64,000 nucleotides of DNA from QYQD01 sp040755415 (lineage in GTDB: Bacteria > Desulfobacterota > QYQD01): assembly GCA_040755415.1 (NCBI GenBank), contig JBFMAZ010000098.1:1-64000 (forward strand), given 5' to 3'. Numbering within the stretch: the stretch's first letter is position 1; each line of letters begins with the position of its first letter. Below, piece after piece: positions 17,003 through 26,063 of the stretch. A program made the translations under genes and the position numbers. The notes beneath the pieces are model-generated. The model was not told where the DNA came from, searched no databases, and saw only the letters and a list, made by a program, of their open reading frames with translations.

Positions 17003-18880
17003 ATGCCGCTTACAGCTACCGACAGGAATCGGGACGCAATCCTCATCTGCAAGGTCATCTTCGACGTCCTGGATGTGGGAAACGTCCTCGAAGCATTAAA
17101 GGCCCGGCCTGATTTCAAGATATTAGAAAAAAAGGAGGGGCGGGGAACCAGCATCCTGTGGCTAGACAACCCGGTTCGCCCCGACGTCATGCCTTCGGCA
17201 GATCGGCCGGGGCGGAAATCTACCTGGGACATGACCAGCCAGCAACCAGGGTCAGACAGAACACATCTCATAAGCGATGATGGTCAACCATTATTAGGAA
17301 TTATAACCCTGAACCCCGAGAGACTTATTCTGGAGTGTGTAACCAAAACACAGGCCGCTATAGGCCAGGAGATGCTATTAAAAGTTGCCGGGACAAATCT
17401 ACGCTACCGGATCACCACCTATGAAACACCCATCCGCCCTAATCCTCCCTCACCCCCTGACCACCTATCCCCCCATCTGCCGCCTGAATTCTTTAAAAGC
17501 TACTTTGAGGTCCGCTGGGTCCATGAAAAAATTCCGGCCTTAAGCGGCCTGACGCCCCTCCAGTGCGCCCGCAGCAAACGCAAAAAGGAGCGGGACAGAT
17601 TAGCTGCTCTCCTGGCCACCCTTAAAAAGTCATCGATAGGTCTCTATGATTTCAATCGTCTTATAGATATCCTGGGGTTCAAAGGACACCCTCTGCTCCG
17701 GGAAGAGCATATTACAAGGCAGAGGCTAAAAGAAAAAATAATAACCGTGATCGACAACAACCTGCGTTTTACCATGGCTGTTAAGAAAGTGGGGTGGGAT
17801 ACCTCAACCACCCTGACTCAAAGGCTGGCTGAAGTAAATATTATGCTACAAGGCCTTGTTTACTTCCTGGAGCAGGGTAAGCGGACAAAAACAGAGCTAA
17901 CCGCTTTAACCAGGACACTGGGACAGATAGAAGAAATGGCGCAAATTCTACAGACAGAGACCTTATCCGGCAACCTGCACAGGAAAACAGTTGAAGAGTT
18001 AATCGGTGACCCTAATTGGGATCACCGCCAGGTCATTACCACAGAGGTGGTTGATACCGTCACCCGGGAAATTGAGAAAGTCTGGCGTGAAAAGATTGAA
18101 CAAAAACCTATTAGCCCGCATACCTCGTTTACCACCGCGCTGAATAATATACCGGCCCTGTGGGTGGCCGCCATCCAGGAAAATCTTGATCTCCCCCGGG
18201 AAACCACAAAAAGAAAGAATGTTAAAATTATTGTGGAGAATCTCTCCCATCCTAAGATATTAAATAAGATTGTAGATAAATTGACTAGGCTGTCCATACC
18301 CGCGGTAAAGGCGTTAAAAACGATTTATATCCACGGCGGTATTTATCCTTATGACAAACTAATCCACCTCGTTAGCAGTGAAACACCCATCTGCCTGCAG
18401 CGGACAAAGGGCGAAGAAGATAATCTACCAAATCCCCCCCACCCCCCCTTTCCTAAAGGGGGGTATCCGTTAAGTCCCCCTTCAGAGAAATGGAGACATC
18501 CGTTACCCTCCCTTTTGGGAAAAGACGGGGTCCCAGTAATTCCCCCTTTGAAAAAGGGCCCCCCCTACATTCCCCCTTTGGAAAAGGGCCCCCCCTACAT
18601 TCCCCCTTTGGAAAAGGGCCCCCCCTACATTCCCCCTTTGGAAAAGGGCCCCCCCTACATTCCCCCTTTGGAAAAGGGGGATACAGGGGGATTTTTAGGT
18701 GAAGAAACAGACGGATACTTCTGGGATAAAAGAAAACCGTCCTCCCCCCTGGGTCTCTTGCGGTCGCACGGCCTCCTCTTCGTTGGCCAGTCTAAAAAAG
18801 AGGGCACCTATTATAAAATTGCCGTCATCCCCGCGGAGATCAGGCAAAACCTCTCTTTTTTGGAGGGGATACTTCTATGA
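17003..18880 (+). CDS. unknown protein with an in-frame repeat insertion
   Basis: Not recognised with certainty. The first ~460 residues look like normal globular protein. A motif near residue 175 (WVHEKIPALSGLTPLQCA) resembles the W-x-x-x-IPAL-G-TP motif shared by several DUF2384-like/antitoxin and SEC-C-associated proteins. Residues ~475-570 are encoded by dispersed G/C-run palindromes and a 30-bp tandem repeat, giving low-complexity GPPYIPPLEK units; normal-looking sequence returns afterwards (LLFVGQSKKEGTYYKIAVIP). The repeat seems to have expanded in frame inside the gene. I chose ATG 17003, which has aagagga upstream; an upstream TTG at 16979 is also possible. Function unknown. Confidence 0.6.
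   Translation: MPLTATDRNRDAILICKVIFDVLDVGNVLEALKARPDFKILEKKEGRGTSILWLDNPVRPDVMPSADRPGRKSTWDMTSQQPGSDRTHLISDDGQPLLGIITLNPERLILECVTKTQAAIGQEMLLKVAGTNLRYRITTYETPIRPNPPSPPDHLSPHLPPEFFKSYFEVRWVHEKIPALSGLTPLQCARSKRKKERDRLAALLATLKKSSIGLYDFNRLIDILGFKGHPLLREEHITRQRLKEKIITVIDNNLRFTMAVKKVGWDTSTTLTQRLAEVNIMLQGLVYFLEQGKRTKTELTALTRTLGQIEEMAQILQTETLSGNLHRKTVEELIGDPNWDHRQVITTEVVDTVTREIEKVWREKIEQKPISPHTSFTTALNNIPALWVAAIQENLDLPRETTKRKNVKIIVENLSHPKILNKIVDKLTRLSIPAVKALKTIYIHGGIYPYDKLIHLVSSETPICLQRTKGEEDNLPNPPHPPFPKGGYPLSPPSEKWRHPLPSLLGKDGVPVIPPLKKGPPYIPPLEKGPPYIPPLEKGPPYIPPLEKGPPYIPPLEKGDTGGFLGEETDGYFWDKRKPSSPLGLLRSHGLLFVGQSKKEGTYYKIAVIPAEIRQNLSFLEGILL
18541..18680 (+). repeat. 30-bp tandem repeat inside a coding frame
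   Basis: Four near-perfect 30-bp units (tccccctttggaaaagggcc plus ccccctacat) at 18541-18660, then a partial fifth. Each encodes ten residues, so unit gain or loss keeps the frame. The unit derives from the same palindrome that fills the MITEs; 31-bp relatives occur inside the MITE at 23323-23546. Confidence 0.85.
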
Positions 18881-18916
18881 TGAATTTGTAAAAAGTCTGA
18901 AAAAGCCCTTTTCTGT

Positions 18917-18989
18917 CATTCCTGCGAAAGCAGGAATCCAGTCCTTTCAAATAGTTAGCACTCGCTGGATTCCCGTTTTCACGGGAATG
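18917..18989. repeat. dispersed inverted repeat between convergent genes
   Basis: cattcctgcgaaagcaggaat and attcccgttttcacgggaat are two dyads flanking a short centre. This is the same class as 24-90. It may serve as terminator for the genes on both sides. Confidence 0.65.
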
Positions 18990-19014
18990 ACGACTTGTTA
19001 CGAGATCATCACTT

Positions 19015-20007
19015 CTATAGCCGGTATAAAGCCAGCGCATCAGATGGCGCAGGCACGGCCTTGATTGTTTCGCACCCATCCCCCCGGATGGAAACCTGCA
19101 CCTCTGGTTTTCCCCTTAACCGGCTATAACCAGCCACAATACCGGCGGCCAGAGACCTATCGGAAAAGGAAGAGGCCCCGCGCAATAGGCCGGTCGGCCC
19201 TGCTCCACCGGTTATATTCATTAACAGATCACCCGGTCGAAAGAGGCCTTTAATTTCTTTATTCTCGGCCTCGTTTCTACCCACAATCAACCAACTCTTC
19301 CCCGGCAAAAGGAAATGTCGTCCGACTTGCATGAGAAGGCAGGCATTTCCCGTAATCACCGGTATGGCCCCAAAAAGATTCTTAATCCGCCGGGACAAAG
19401 CCGGGTCCGTGAGTACACACCCACCGGCTGGTGAAGGGTAGTCATGGATACCCAGCTCACGGGCCAGGGCCATCTGTTCTTTCCGCCCCCGGCCGCTTAT
19501 GCCCAGAAGCCTGGTGCGATCCACCAACCCCTCTTCTTCCATCCGGGTAGGCGGGAGCTTTAATGCACTAAGCGGACGCAAGAGCAGGCCTGTAACCGAG
19601 GCATCCCTTTCTACTATGCGGAGTGTATCCCGGCGTTGGGACATGGGCCGCTGCCCCAGGACCTCTCCGCTCATCAAAAAAGAGGCCCCTCGCGAAGCCA
19701 ATTCCCTCCTCGCCCTTGTCAGCAGCAGGATTTTACAGTCCACACAGGGGTTAAAACAGCGTCCATAGCCGTGGGGTGGATCTTTTAAGACCTCTATGAA
19801 ACTTTCCCCGACATCTATTACAGAAAGCCTTATACCATAATGTCTCCAGATCTCTTCAGGATATGACTCCCTGTCCTTCCTGCGGCCAAAGAAAGGGGAG
19901 ACAAAATGTAGGGCCTCGACCTCTATACCCTGCTGCTCCATTAACTTACAGGCCAATATGCTGTCCAGCCCGCCGGAAAAGAGGGCCAGGGCCTTTACCT
20001 TGGTCAA
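19015..20007 (-). CDS. PP-loop ATPase, MnmA/ThiI-like tRNA thiolation protein
   Basis: Adenine-nucleotide alpha-hydrolase with the PP-loop LFSGGLDSILA at residues 9-19 and a Cys pair in CFNPCVDCK near 90. It resembles the group usually annotated as tRNA 2-thiouridylase-like proteins of anaerobes; a second Cys occurs in SPAGGCVLTDP near 200, as in MnmA-type enzymes. Likely to adenylate a tRNA uridine or another carrier for sulfur transfer, but the exact substrate is not known. It has 330 residues and begins 5 bases after recN ends, so it is probably cotranscribed with recN. Confidence 0.75.
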   Translation of the reverse strand: MTKVKALALFSGGLDSILACKLMEQQGIEVEALHFVSPFFGRRKDRESYPEEIWRHYGIRLSVIDVGESFIEVLKDPPHGYGRCFNPCVDCKILLLTRARRELASRGASFLMSGEVLGQRPMSQRRDTLRIVERDASVTGLLLRPLSALKLPPTRMEEEGLVDRTRLLGISGRGRKEQMALARELGIHDYPSPAGGCVLTDPALSRRIKNLFGAIPVITGNACLLMQVGRHFLLPGKSWLIVGRNEAENKEIKGLFRPGDLLMNITGGAGPTGLLRGASSFSDRSLAAGIVAGYSRLRGKPEVQVSIRGDGCETIKAVPAPSDALALYRL

Positions 20008-20012
20008 AAACC

Positions 20013-21692
20013 CTATCTCCTTCGCCGCTCTATCATTTCCCGGGCATGCGCCCTGGTCTTTTCGGAAATCTCTACACCACCCAGCATCCGCGCTATCTCT
20101 TCCACGCGCTCCTCCCCTGAGAGTTCTTTGACTGTAGTCTCGCTGCGGGTTCCCTTGTGCGACTTATCTACCCGGTAGTGCCTGTCTGCAAAACAGGCAA
20201 TCTGTGGCAGATGGGTAATACAGATCACCTGATGGCGTTCGGCCAGATCCTCCAGCTTACGCCCCACGACCTCGGCCACGGCCCCGCCTATACCGGCGTC
20301 AACCTCGTCAAAAATGGTGGTTTCTACCCCGTCCCTTCCTGTCAGGACGCTCTTCAGGGCCAACGTGATACGGGAAAGCTCTCCGCCGGAGGCAATCTGC
20401 GCCAGTGGTTTCAAATCTTCGCCGACATTCGGGGCAATGAGAAACTGGACTTCATCGATACCATTTTCTGAAAGTATATCCCTTACCTCTTCCTTAAGCG
20501 GACTGAAATCAACCATAAATCTGGTACGGGGCATGTGGAGCGATTCCAGCTCCCGGCAGACTGCCTCTGCCAATTGTGCAGCCGCGGCCTTACGCTTAGA
20601 AGACAAATCCAGCGCCCGCCGGATGACTTCTTCTTCGGCCCTGGCTACGGATGCCTCGAGGCCGGCAAGCTCCTCTTGCCTTCCTTCTAAACCGGCCAGC
20701 TCCTGTTCCATTTCAGCGCTCAGGGCCAGGATTTTCTGAATGTCTCCGCCGTATTTCTTCCTAAGCCTGGACAACTCCTGTAATCTATCTTCAAGGGCCT
20801 CCAGTCTCCTTGGGTCACTGTTGATTTTCTGCAGATAATCTCTCAAGCGTAAGGCTATATCCTCTACCTGGAAAAAGGCGGCGTCCAGGGCCTCCACAAG
20901 CGGAGCCAGGGAACTATCGATCCCGGCCAGCGACTGACCCAGTGTCCTGGACTCGCTGAGCTTTTCGGTCACCGCACCGGATGAGGCATACAGCAAATCA
21001 TAGGCACGCCGGGCCCCCTCGCGCAATTTTTCCGCCGAAGCCAATAAAGACTTCTCCTGAATAAGTTCCTCCTCCTCACCAATCCGTAAATTCGCCTTCC
21101 TTATCTCTTGCAACTGAAAGGCTAGAAGGTCCTTACGCGCAGCCGCGGCGTCTTGCTGTTCAATCAGTTGCCGGCACTGTTCACGAAGCCCCTGCCACTT
21201 CCGGTAATCCCTCTGTACCCCCACGCGAAGATATGTAAGTCCCCCGAAGGCATCCAACAGAAACAGATGATTTTGGGGACGCAAGAGGACTTGATACTCA
21301 TGCTGCCCGGCAATGGAAATCAGTTCAGTGGCAAGCTGTACAGCCATCTGCAGGGTAGCGGCCGTTCCATTAATAAAAACCCGCCCTTTGCCGGTACGGG
21401 AAATAGTCCGCCGGATAATCAGGGCCTCGTCTTTGTCTATGCCCATGTCTGTTAGCTTCAGGGCCACCCGGCTGTCCTCCGGATACTCAAAATAAGCCTC
21501 TATCCTGGCCTCCTCTTTACCGGTACGTACCAGATGCGGGCCTCCCCGGCCCCCCAGAACAAGCTGGATGGCCTGGACGATAATAGACTTGCCAGCGCCG
21601 GTCTCGCCAGAGAGGATGTTCAGGCCCGGTCCAAACAAAATCTTGAGGTTATCGATCAGGGCAAAATCCTGGATGGTAAGTTCAAGCAACAT
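20013..21692 (-). CDS. recN: DNA repair protein RecN
   Basis: SMC-like ATPase that gathers broken DNA ends in recombinational repair. It has the N-terminal Walker A in LSGETGAGKSIIVQA, long central coiled coils with a head-proximal region (residues ~150-370), the ABC signature in IASGGELSRITLALK and Walker B in TTIFDEVDAGIGG. The ATG at 21692 (MLLELTIQDFALID) matches the usual RecN start; an upstream ATG at 21728 would add 12 atypical residues. Length 559. It leads a two-gene unit with the PP-loop gene downstream. Confidence 0.95.
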   Translation of the reverse strand: MLLELTIQDFALIDNLKILFGPGLNILSGETGAGKSIIVQAIQLVLGGRGGPHLVRTGKEEARIEAYFEYPEDSRVALKLTDMGIDKDEALIIRRTISRTGKGRVFINGTAATLQMAVQLATELISIAGQHEYQVLLRPQNHLFLLDAFGGLTYLRVGVQRDYRKWQGLREQCRQLIEQQDAAAARKDLLAFQLQEIRKANLRIGEEEELIQEKSLLASAEKLREGARRAYDLLYASSGAVTEKLSESRTLGQSLAGIDSSLAPLVEALDAAFFQVEDIALRLRDYLQKINSDPRRLEALEDRLQELSRLRKKYGGDIQKILALSAEMEQELAGLEGRQEELAGLEASVARAEEEVIRRALDLSSKRKAAAAQLAEAVCRELESLHMPRTRFMVDFSPLKEEVRDILSENGIDEVQFLIAPNVGEDLKPLAQIASGGELSRITLALKSVLTGRDGVETTIFDEVDAGIGGAVAEVVGRKLEDLAERHQVICITHLPQIACFADRHYRVDKSHKGTRSETTVKELSGEERVEEIARMLGGVEISEKTRAHAREMIERRRR

Positions 21693-21728
21693 AGATAAAA
21701 GGCAGTTTAGTTTTATCCCATCATACAT

Positions 21729-22065
21729 ATTTCACTCAAGATTGCAATCCTCTCTCCGCCTAAATTTTGGAAAATGGGGTTAATTCCCGATAAGATACCT
21801 ATAGGCATGTCACCGGTCACTGGTCATTAGTCATTGGTCATTAATTAAGAGCTTATCCGTAAATAACTCCCCCCTTTCGTAAAGGGGGGGCAAGGGGGGA
21901 TTTAAAGTGTCAACCGTGGTCAAATCCCCCTAAATCCCCCTTTGCAAAGAGGGATTTTACAAACAACTCTTATTTACGGACAAGTTCTAAGCCGATGGGT
22001 TTTTTACCAGTGACAAATGACTATTGACTAATGACATTCAGTATAGAAAGAAGGCATAGGGTTAA
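21729..22065. repeat. intergenic G/C-run palindromes and short repeats
   Basis: Inverted repeats of gtcattagtcattggtcat type flank a pair of aaatccccc palindromes at about 21868-21960. The segment divides divergent genes (recN and the PilZ gene). No gene or clear promoter could be assigned. Confidence 0.5.
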
Positions 22066-22413
22066 ATGAACGGAAAAGAAAGAAGGCGGGCCCCCAGAAA
22101 GGTGGTCAGGCTCGAGATTTATTACTCAACCCCAATGGATATTTTTACCAGCCTCAGCCAAAACCTGAATGAAGGGGGTATCTTTATCGAAACCGAAAGG
22201 CCGGCCCCTATAGGAACAGTGGTTGAGATAAAATTTTATCTCCCCGGTGACCATAAGCCCATCGAGACGCATGGAGTGGTCGTCTGGTCCACAACCAGTC
22301 CCCCGGAAAAAGGCACCGGGCATCCCGGGACAGGAATGGGGATAGAATTTGAAAGTCTAAACAACCACGATAAAGAACGAATAAATAGATTTATCAGAGA
22401 CATGAAGAGCTGA
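22066..22413 (+). CDS. PilZ domain protein
   Basis: A 115-residue single-domain PilZ protein, expected to bind cyclic di-GMP. The RxxxR motif is RRAPRKVVR at residues 6-14, and the second motif is the NLNEGGIFIE stretch. The C-terminal strand GTGMGIEFESL is family-typical (myxococcal TIGR02266-like type common in deltaproteobacteria). It is transcribed alone. The output partner is unknown. Confidence 0.85.
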   Translation: MNGKERRRAPRKVVRLEIYYSTPMDIFTSLSQNLNEGGIFIETERPAPIGTVVEIKFYLPGDHKPIETHGVVVWSTTSPPEKGTGHPGTGMGIEFESLNNHDKERINRFIRDMKS

Positions 22414-22429
22414 TAAGAAAAAGTAAGAT

Positions 22430-22560
22430 TTCCCCTCCCCCGGCGGGAGGGGATGAAGGGGAGGGGGAACCTAAGTGAATGATCTGCTGACTTGTTCACC
22501 CTCACCCAACCCTCTCCCGTCAAGGGAGAGGGAGGATTTGACGACTTTTTTACGAAGCCG
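22430..22560. repeat. G/C-run palindrome repeat
   Basis: Two palindromes (cctcccccggcgggagggg near 22434 and ccctctcccgtcaagggagagg near 22511) with a spacer containing gttcaccctcaccc. It is related to but diverged from the 148-bp element at 13351 and lies between convergent genes. Confidence 0.6.
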
Positions 22561-23019
22561 TCAAACCTTATATGGATTTACGGTCATAACCGGACAAGGA
22601 GCAGATTTTACAACCTGTCCGGCAACGCTTCCAAAGATAGCCTTGTCCAGCCCCTTCCGTCCGTGGGTGCCCATAACTATTAGATCAATCCCTTCTGTCG
22701 TGACTAACTTGTTTATCTCCCCGCTGATGTCTCCAATCAATACACGAGTTTCAAAATTTTTTAAGCCCTCCAGGTGTTCTTCCACAAAGTTCTGCATATT
22801 CTTCTCTGCCCCTCGAGCCACTTCGCCTTCAAAGGCAGCCAGCGAGCTATGTGGGATATACCCAGCATAATGCCCCAATCCCTCAACTACATAAATAAGA
22901 TACAATTTGGCATTAAACTTCTCAGCAAGGCTAACGGCATAAGGGATGATTTTTTTTGAACTCTCTGAAAAATCAACCGGACACAAAATCTTTTTAATCT
23001 CTTTCATGGCCGCCTCCAT
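22561..23019 (-). CDS. universal stress protein UspA family
   Basis: A 152-residue single Usp domain. It has the N-terminal CPVDFSESSKKI and the ATP-binding signature GTHGRKGLDKAIFGSVAGQV, matching the G-x2-G-x9-G(S/T) pattern, so nucleotide binding is likely. One of three USP genes in the window and the only one away from the rnf operon. The role is general stress or energy-limitation response. Confidence 0.92.
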   Translation of the reverse strand: MEAAMKEIKKILCPVDFSESSKKIIPYAVSLAEKFNAKLYLIYVVEGLGHYAGYIPHSSLAAFEGEVARGAEKNMQNFVEEHLEGLKNFETRVLIGDISGEINKLVTTEGIDLIVMGTHGRKGLDKAIFGSVAGQVVKSAPCPVMTVNPYKV

Positions 23020-23600
23020 GACGCTGTATGTTAAGATAACTACCTTTATAGGTTATGCTATCAATTGCCATTTCCCCTGTCAAGGTAAAAGCCCACTCTA
23101 TACTACTAACGTTAGATTTCTTGAAATTTTGTCAAGAATGTTGTCATAACATACTAAAGATTCGTATATAATCGCAGATGGAAAATTCGAAATCCGAAGT
23201 ACGAAACTCGAAACAAACTCAAATGACCAAATAAGAGCAATGACCAAAACAAAAAATCGAAGGAGTTGCTGATGGACGTTTCGAACATTCGATATTTGGA
23301 TTTCGGATTTGTTTCGGATTTCGTATCAGTTTAGCTGTTTGAAAAAGTATTTTAAAATCCCTCCCAACCTCCCTTTTCCAAAGGGAGGAGAAACATTTCC
23401 CCCTTTGAAAAAGGGGATCCCCCTACATTCCCCCTTTGAAAAAGGGGATCCCCCTACATTCCCCCTTTGAAAAAGGGGGATTAAGGGGGATTTTCGAGGC
23501 GCCGTTTTCTGGACGACTAGCTCTTTTCAAACAGCTAAAGTGTTACCGGATTTCGTATTTCGATATTCGGATTTGTTTGCGGCTTTGCCGCGCTGCGGTA
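23020..23600. repeat. nested repeats: cgaaatccgaa element interrupted by a MITE
   Basis: The cgaaatccgaa-type element (about 23177-23322 and 23547-23595, like 11508-11690) is split by the MITE at 23323-23546, with cggatttc duplicated on both sides. The first 150 bases upstream of the USP gene show no certain promoter. Confidence 0.75.
23323..23546 (+). mobile_element. MITE copy, 8-bp target duplication cggatttc
   Basis: Starts gtatcagtttagctg and ends cagctaaagtgttac. The direct repeat cggatttc stands at 23315-23322 and 23547-23554. It is longer than other copies (224 bp) because the internal palindrome is repeated in 31-bp units. Confidence 0.9.
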
Positions 23601-25280
23601 TCAGGATGTGATCGGCAGCTTGACAATGCAGGCGGTCCCTTCCCCTACCTTACTCTTTATTTCGATAGACCCCCCGTGGTCCTCGATTATCTTTCGCGAA
23701 ATAGCCAGTCCGAGTCCTGTCCCTTTGGGTTTTGTGGTAAAGAACGGGTTAAATATATCCCGGAGATTTTCGCTGGGAATGCCCTTGCCGGTATCTGTAA
23801 CCGTGATCTTGATCATCTGACCTTCCATATCCGTGGCAATGTCCAGCTTGCCGCCCTGGGGCATGGCCTCGGCCGCATTCTTGGCCAGATTGATGATGAT
23901 CTGCTTAAGCTGCCGGGGATCAAACGAGCTGGCCGGAATATCAGGCCTCAGTGACTTGTTAAACTCTATTCCCTGTTTTTGAAGCTCTTCGGACATCAGG
24001 TTATAAACATCCAACGCTACGTCGTTGATATTCTGTACGCTCTTCTGGGGTGGGGCCATCCTTGCAAAATCTGATACATCGACAAGCAGACCTTCCAGCC
24101 GCCTTATCTCGTCAATTACGATCTGTAGCTTCTTTCTGTTCGGATTTTCTGGCTCTAAGGACTCAAAGACCTGTTTGGAAAAACCGCCGATGAGCATCAG
24201 GGGGTTCTTGATCTCATGCGCCATGTGGGCCGCCCCCTTACCGATGGTGGCCAATCTTTCCGCCCGCAGGTTCCTTTCGTACGCGCGGCTTAATTCTTCC
24301 CTGGATCTCTTTAATTCCGTGACCATGTGACAAAAGGAATCGCCCAACTGGACTATCTCATCCCCCACGTGCTCCCTATATACAGAGCATTCACGACACT
24401 CATCGAGCTTGTCCGGAAATTTTCCCATGGGCTGGCCCTTACAGAGGGTGCCGTCAATAAACCAGCACATCACATCGGTGCGTCCATAGGCCGGACAATC
24501 TTTCTTATCACAATTTTCTATCTCCCAGCACCTTACCCCCTTGCCTAAACTAAGCTTAACGTCCAGGTTGCCACGGCTAACCTCATCGGTCCATGCTGTC
24601 AGCACGGATATCGGACGGGTAATGGATTTTGTGAGCCATTTATTTAAAAAAAACCCTATCAGGCTGATAGAAAGGATAAAATAAAATAAATCACGCCTTA
24701 AATGGCTACTGACCATCTCCTCGATACGACTCCATCTATAGCCTACTGTCAAAACCCCCAGGATGACCGGTTCCGGGCCATGACATTTAAAACACGGCTT
24801 TTCATTGGGTATGGGTATGGCATAGCGGAGAACCTTCTCTGCCGCCGCCGGATGTTCTACCCGCCGCATCTCCAGGCCTTTGGCCAGCTTACCGGTACGC
24901 AAGGCCTCCAGGGTGATACCGGATTCCGTCACCCTTCCGATGTTACCCTTTGCCACACCACTATAGCGTATAACGCCCTTGGTGTCGGACAGATGCACGA
25001 CATCAATATCTCTTAATGTGCGCAGACGCTCCAATATGCTCTGAACCTGCTCCATCTCGCCATCGAGCATTGGATATTCAACACTCTTCATGACGGTGTC
25101 ACCGGTTTCTGCGGCCTTTCTCTCCTCTTCCTCCAGAAAATCCTTTCGGTGCGATACGACGTCTATATATGTAAAAGTACCCATGCCTATAAGCAAGATC
25201 AGCCCTATGCCCAGCATAACCTTTACCCGGAGGCTGCGCAAAAGGAGGAAGGTTTTTAGTTTTTCTTTTAGACGCACCAT
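23601..25280 (-). CDS. heme-binding (CFKCH) membrane sensor histidine kinase with two-CW domain
   Basis: A 559-residue kinase. TM1 lies at ~20-42 and a periplasmic domain at ~43-200 carries one c-type heme site CFKCHG (about residue 162), of the DUF3365/Tll0287-like kind. TM2 (FYFILSISLIGFFL) is followed by HAMP. A two-CW domain follows (CWEIENCDKKDCPAY then CRECSVY, ~250-300), then HisKA with HMAHEIKNPL and an ATPase with NAAEAM, DTGKGIP and GTGLGLA. It follows a tetraheme cytochrome gene by about 35 bases on the same strand, which supports a redox or electron-acceptor sensing role. No cognate regulator is adjacent. Confidence 0.9.
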   Translation of the reverse strand: MVRLKEKLKTFLLLRSLRVKVMLGIGLILLIGMGTFTYIDVVSHRKDFLEEEERKAAETGDTVMKSVEYPMLDGEMEQVQSILERLRTLRDIDVVHLSDTKGVIRYSGVAKGNIGRVTESGITLEALRTGKLAKGLEMRRVEHPAAAEKVLRYAIPIPNEKPCFKCHGPEPVILGVLTVGYRWSRIEEMVSSHLRRDLFYFILSISLIGFFLNKWLTKSITRPISVLTAWTDEVSRGNLDVKLSLGKGVRCWEIENCDKKDCPAYGRTDVMCWFIDGTLCKGQPMGKFPDKLDECRECSVYREHVGDEIVQLGDSFCHMVTELKRSREELSRAYERNLRAERLATIGKGAAHMAHEIKNPLMLIGGFSKQVFESLEPENPNRKKLQIVIDEIRRLEGLLVDVSDFARMAPPQKSVQNINDVALDVYNLMSEELQKQGIEFNKSLRPDIPASSFDPRQLKQIIINLAKNAAEAMPQGGKLDIATDMEGQMIKITVTDTGKGIPSENLRDIFNPFFTTKPKGTGLGLAISRKIIEDHGGSIEIKSKVGEGTACIVKLPITS

Positions 25281-25315
25281 TCAGACCTTCTTTCTATAGT
25301 GACATTGCCTATAAA

Positions 25316-25753
25316 TCAGTACCACCCTGGATGTCTGTGTCCGCTATGACAGGTGGTGCAGAGATTTTTAGGAATGGTCAAAGTCCGCTGATGTTCCTCT
25401 TTCGTTGGGGCCTTAAGATGCAAACTGGCCGGGCCATGGCAGGATTCACACTGTTTGTTTGCCATATCCGGTGTTTTTTCCACACTGCGAAAACCGCCCG
25501 GCTGTCCAAAACCTGTAGTGTGGCAGCGAAGACAATTCGGATCATGTTCCTTCTTCCTCATCTGGATAATTCGAAAATTTTTAGAGTACTTCCACGTTAA
25601 GTATGTCTCCACTTCTTTCGGGTGGCACTCTTTACACTTCGCCATCCCCACATAGGTAGCCTTCTCCTTTGCCGCCCACGCTGTTTGTAAACCAAACAAT
25701 AAATCCACACCGTAAGTAAAAAATAAGGCGATTATTACAATAAATATCTTCAT
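25316..25753 (-). CDS. periplasmic tetraheme cytochrome, c554-like
   Basis: A 145-residue exported cytochrome with an N-terminal signal segment (IVIIALFFTYGVDLLFG) and four heme sites: CKECH, CLRCH, CESCH and CTTCH. The pattern CHTTGFGQPGGF then CESCHGP matches the C-terminal domain of the predicted selenoprotein at 3097-4467. It starts an apparent two-gene operon with the heme-binding histidine kinase. It could deliver electrons to or report redox state to the kinase; this is inference from position. Confidence 0.88.
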   Translation of the reverse strand: MKIFIVIIALFFTYGVDLLFGLQTAWAAKEKATYVGMAKCKECHPKEVETYLTWKYSKNFRIIQMRKKEHDPNCLRCHTTGFGQPGGFRSVEKTPDMANKQCESCHGPASLHLKAPTKEEHQRTLTIPKNLCTTCHSGHRHPGWY

Positions 25754-25921
25754 TATCCCCGCACCCCCTGTTGCCTGTTTGTAACCAGTTGTAAAAACTA
25801 TATTTCAGCTTAACTGTATTTCCTTCCTCAGTCAAGCGCACAATGAACCACCCACAAATCAGGGCCATAATACCGGGCTTTTTGCTCTATTAATAATTAT
25901 CTATTATCCCACAGAAAACCC

Positions 25922-25950
25922 TTGACTAATGAATGGTTATAGTCTATGAA
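25922..25950 (+). promoter_or_regulatory. sigma70-type promoter upstream of apbE
   Basis: TTGACT at 25922-25927 and TATGAA at 25945-25950 are 17 bases apart. A 114-base leader to the ATG at 26064 contains the dyad gcaaactaaagtttgc at about 25969-25984. No known riboswitch pattern was recognised in it. Confidence 0.45.
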
Positions 25951-26063
25951 AATCAAGGTGAACTGCGCAAACTAAAGTTTGCGGCTACAGATACAATTAA
26001 TGACTTTTGTAAGGACCTCATTGGTAAGGATGTTTAACGGGGGTTCGGAAAGGAGAGGTTGGA

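Noticed and set aside
18541..18680. CRISPR-like array of 30-bp repeats
   Set aside because: Units are directly tandem with no spacers and derive from the dispersed palindrome; no cas genes are nearby.
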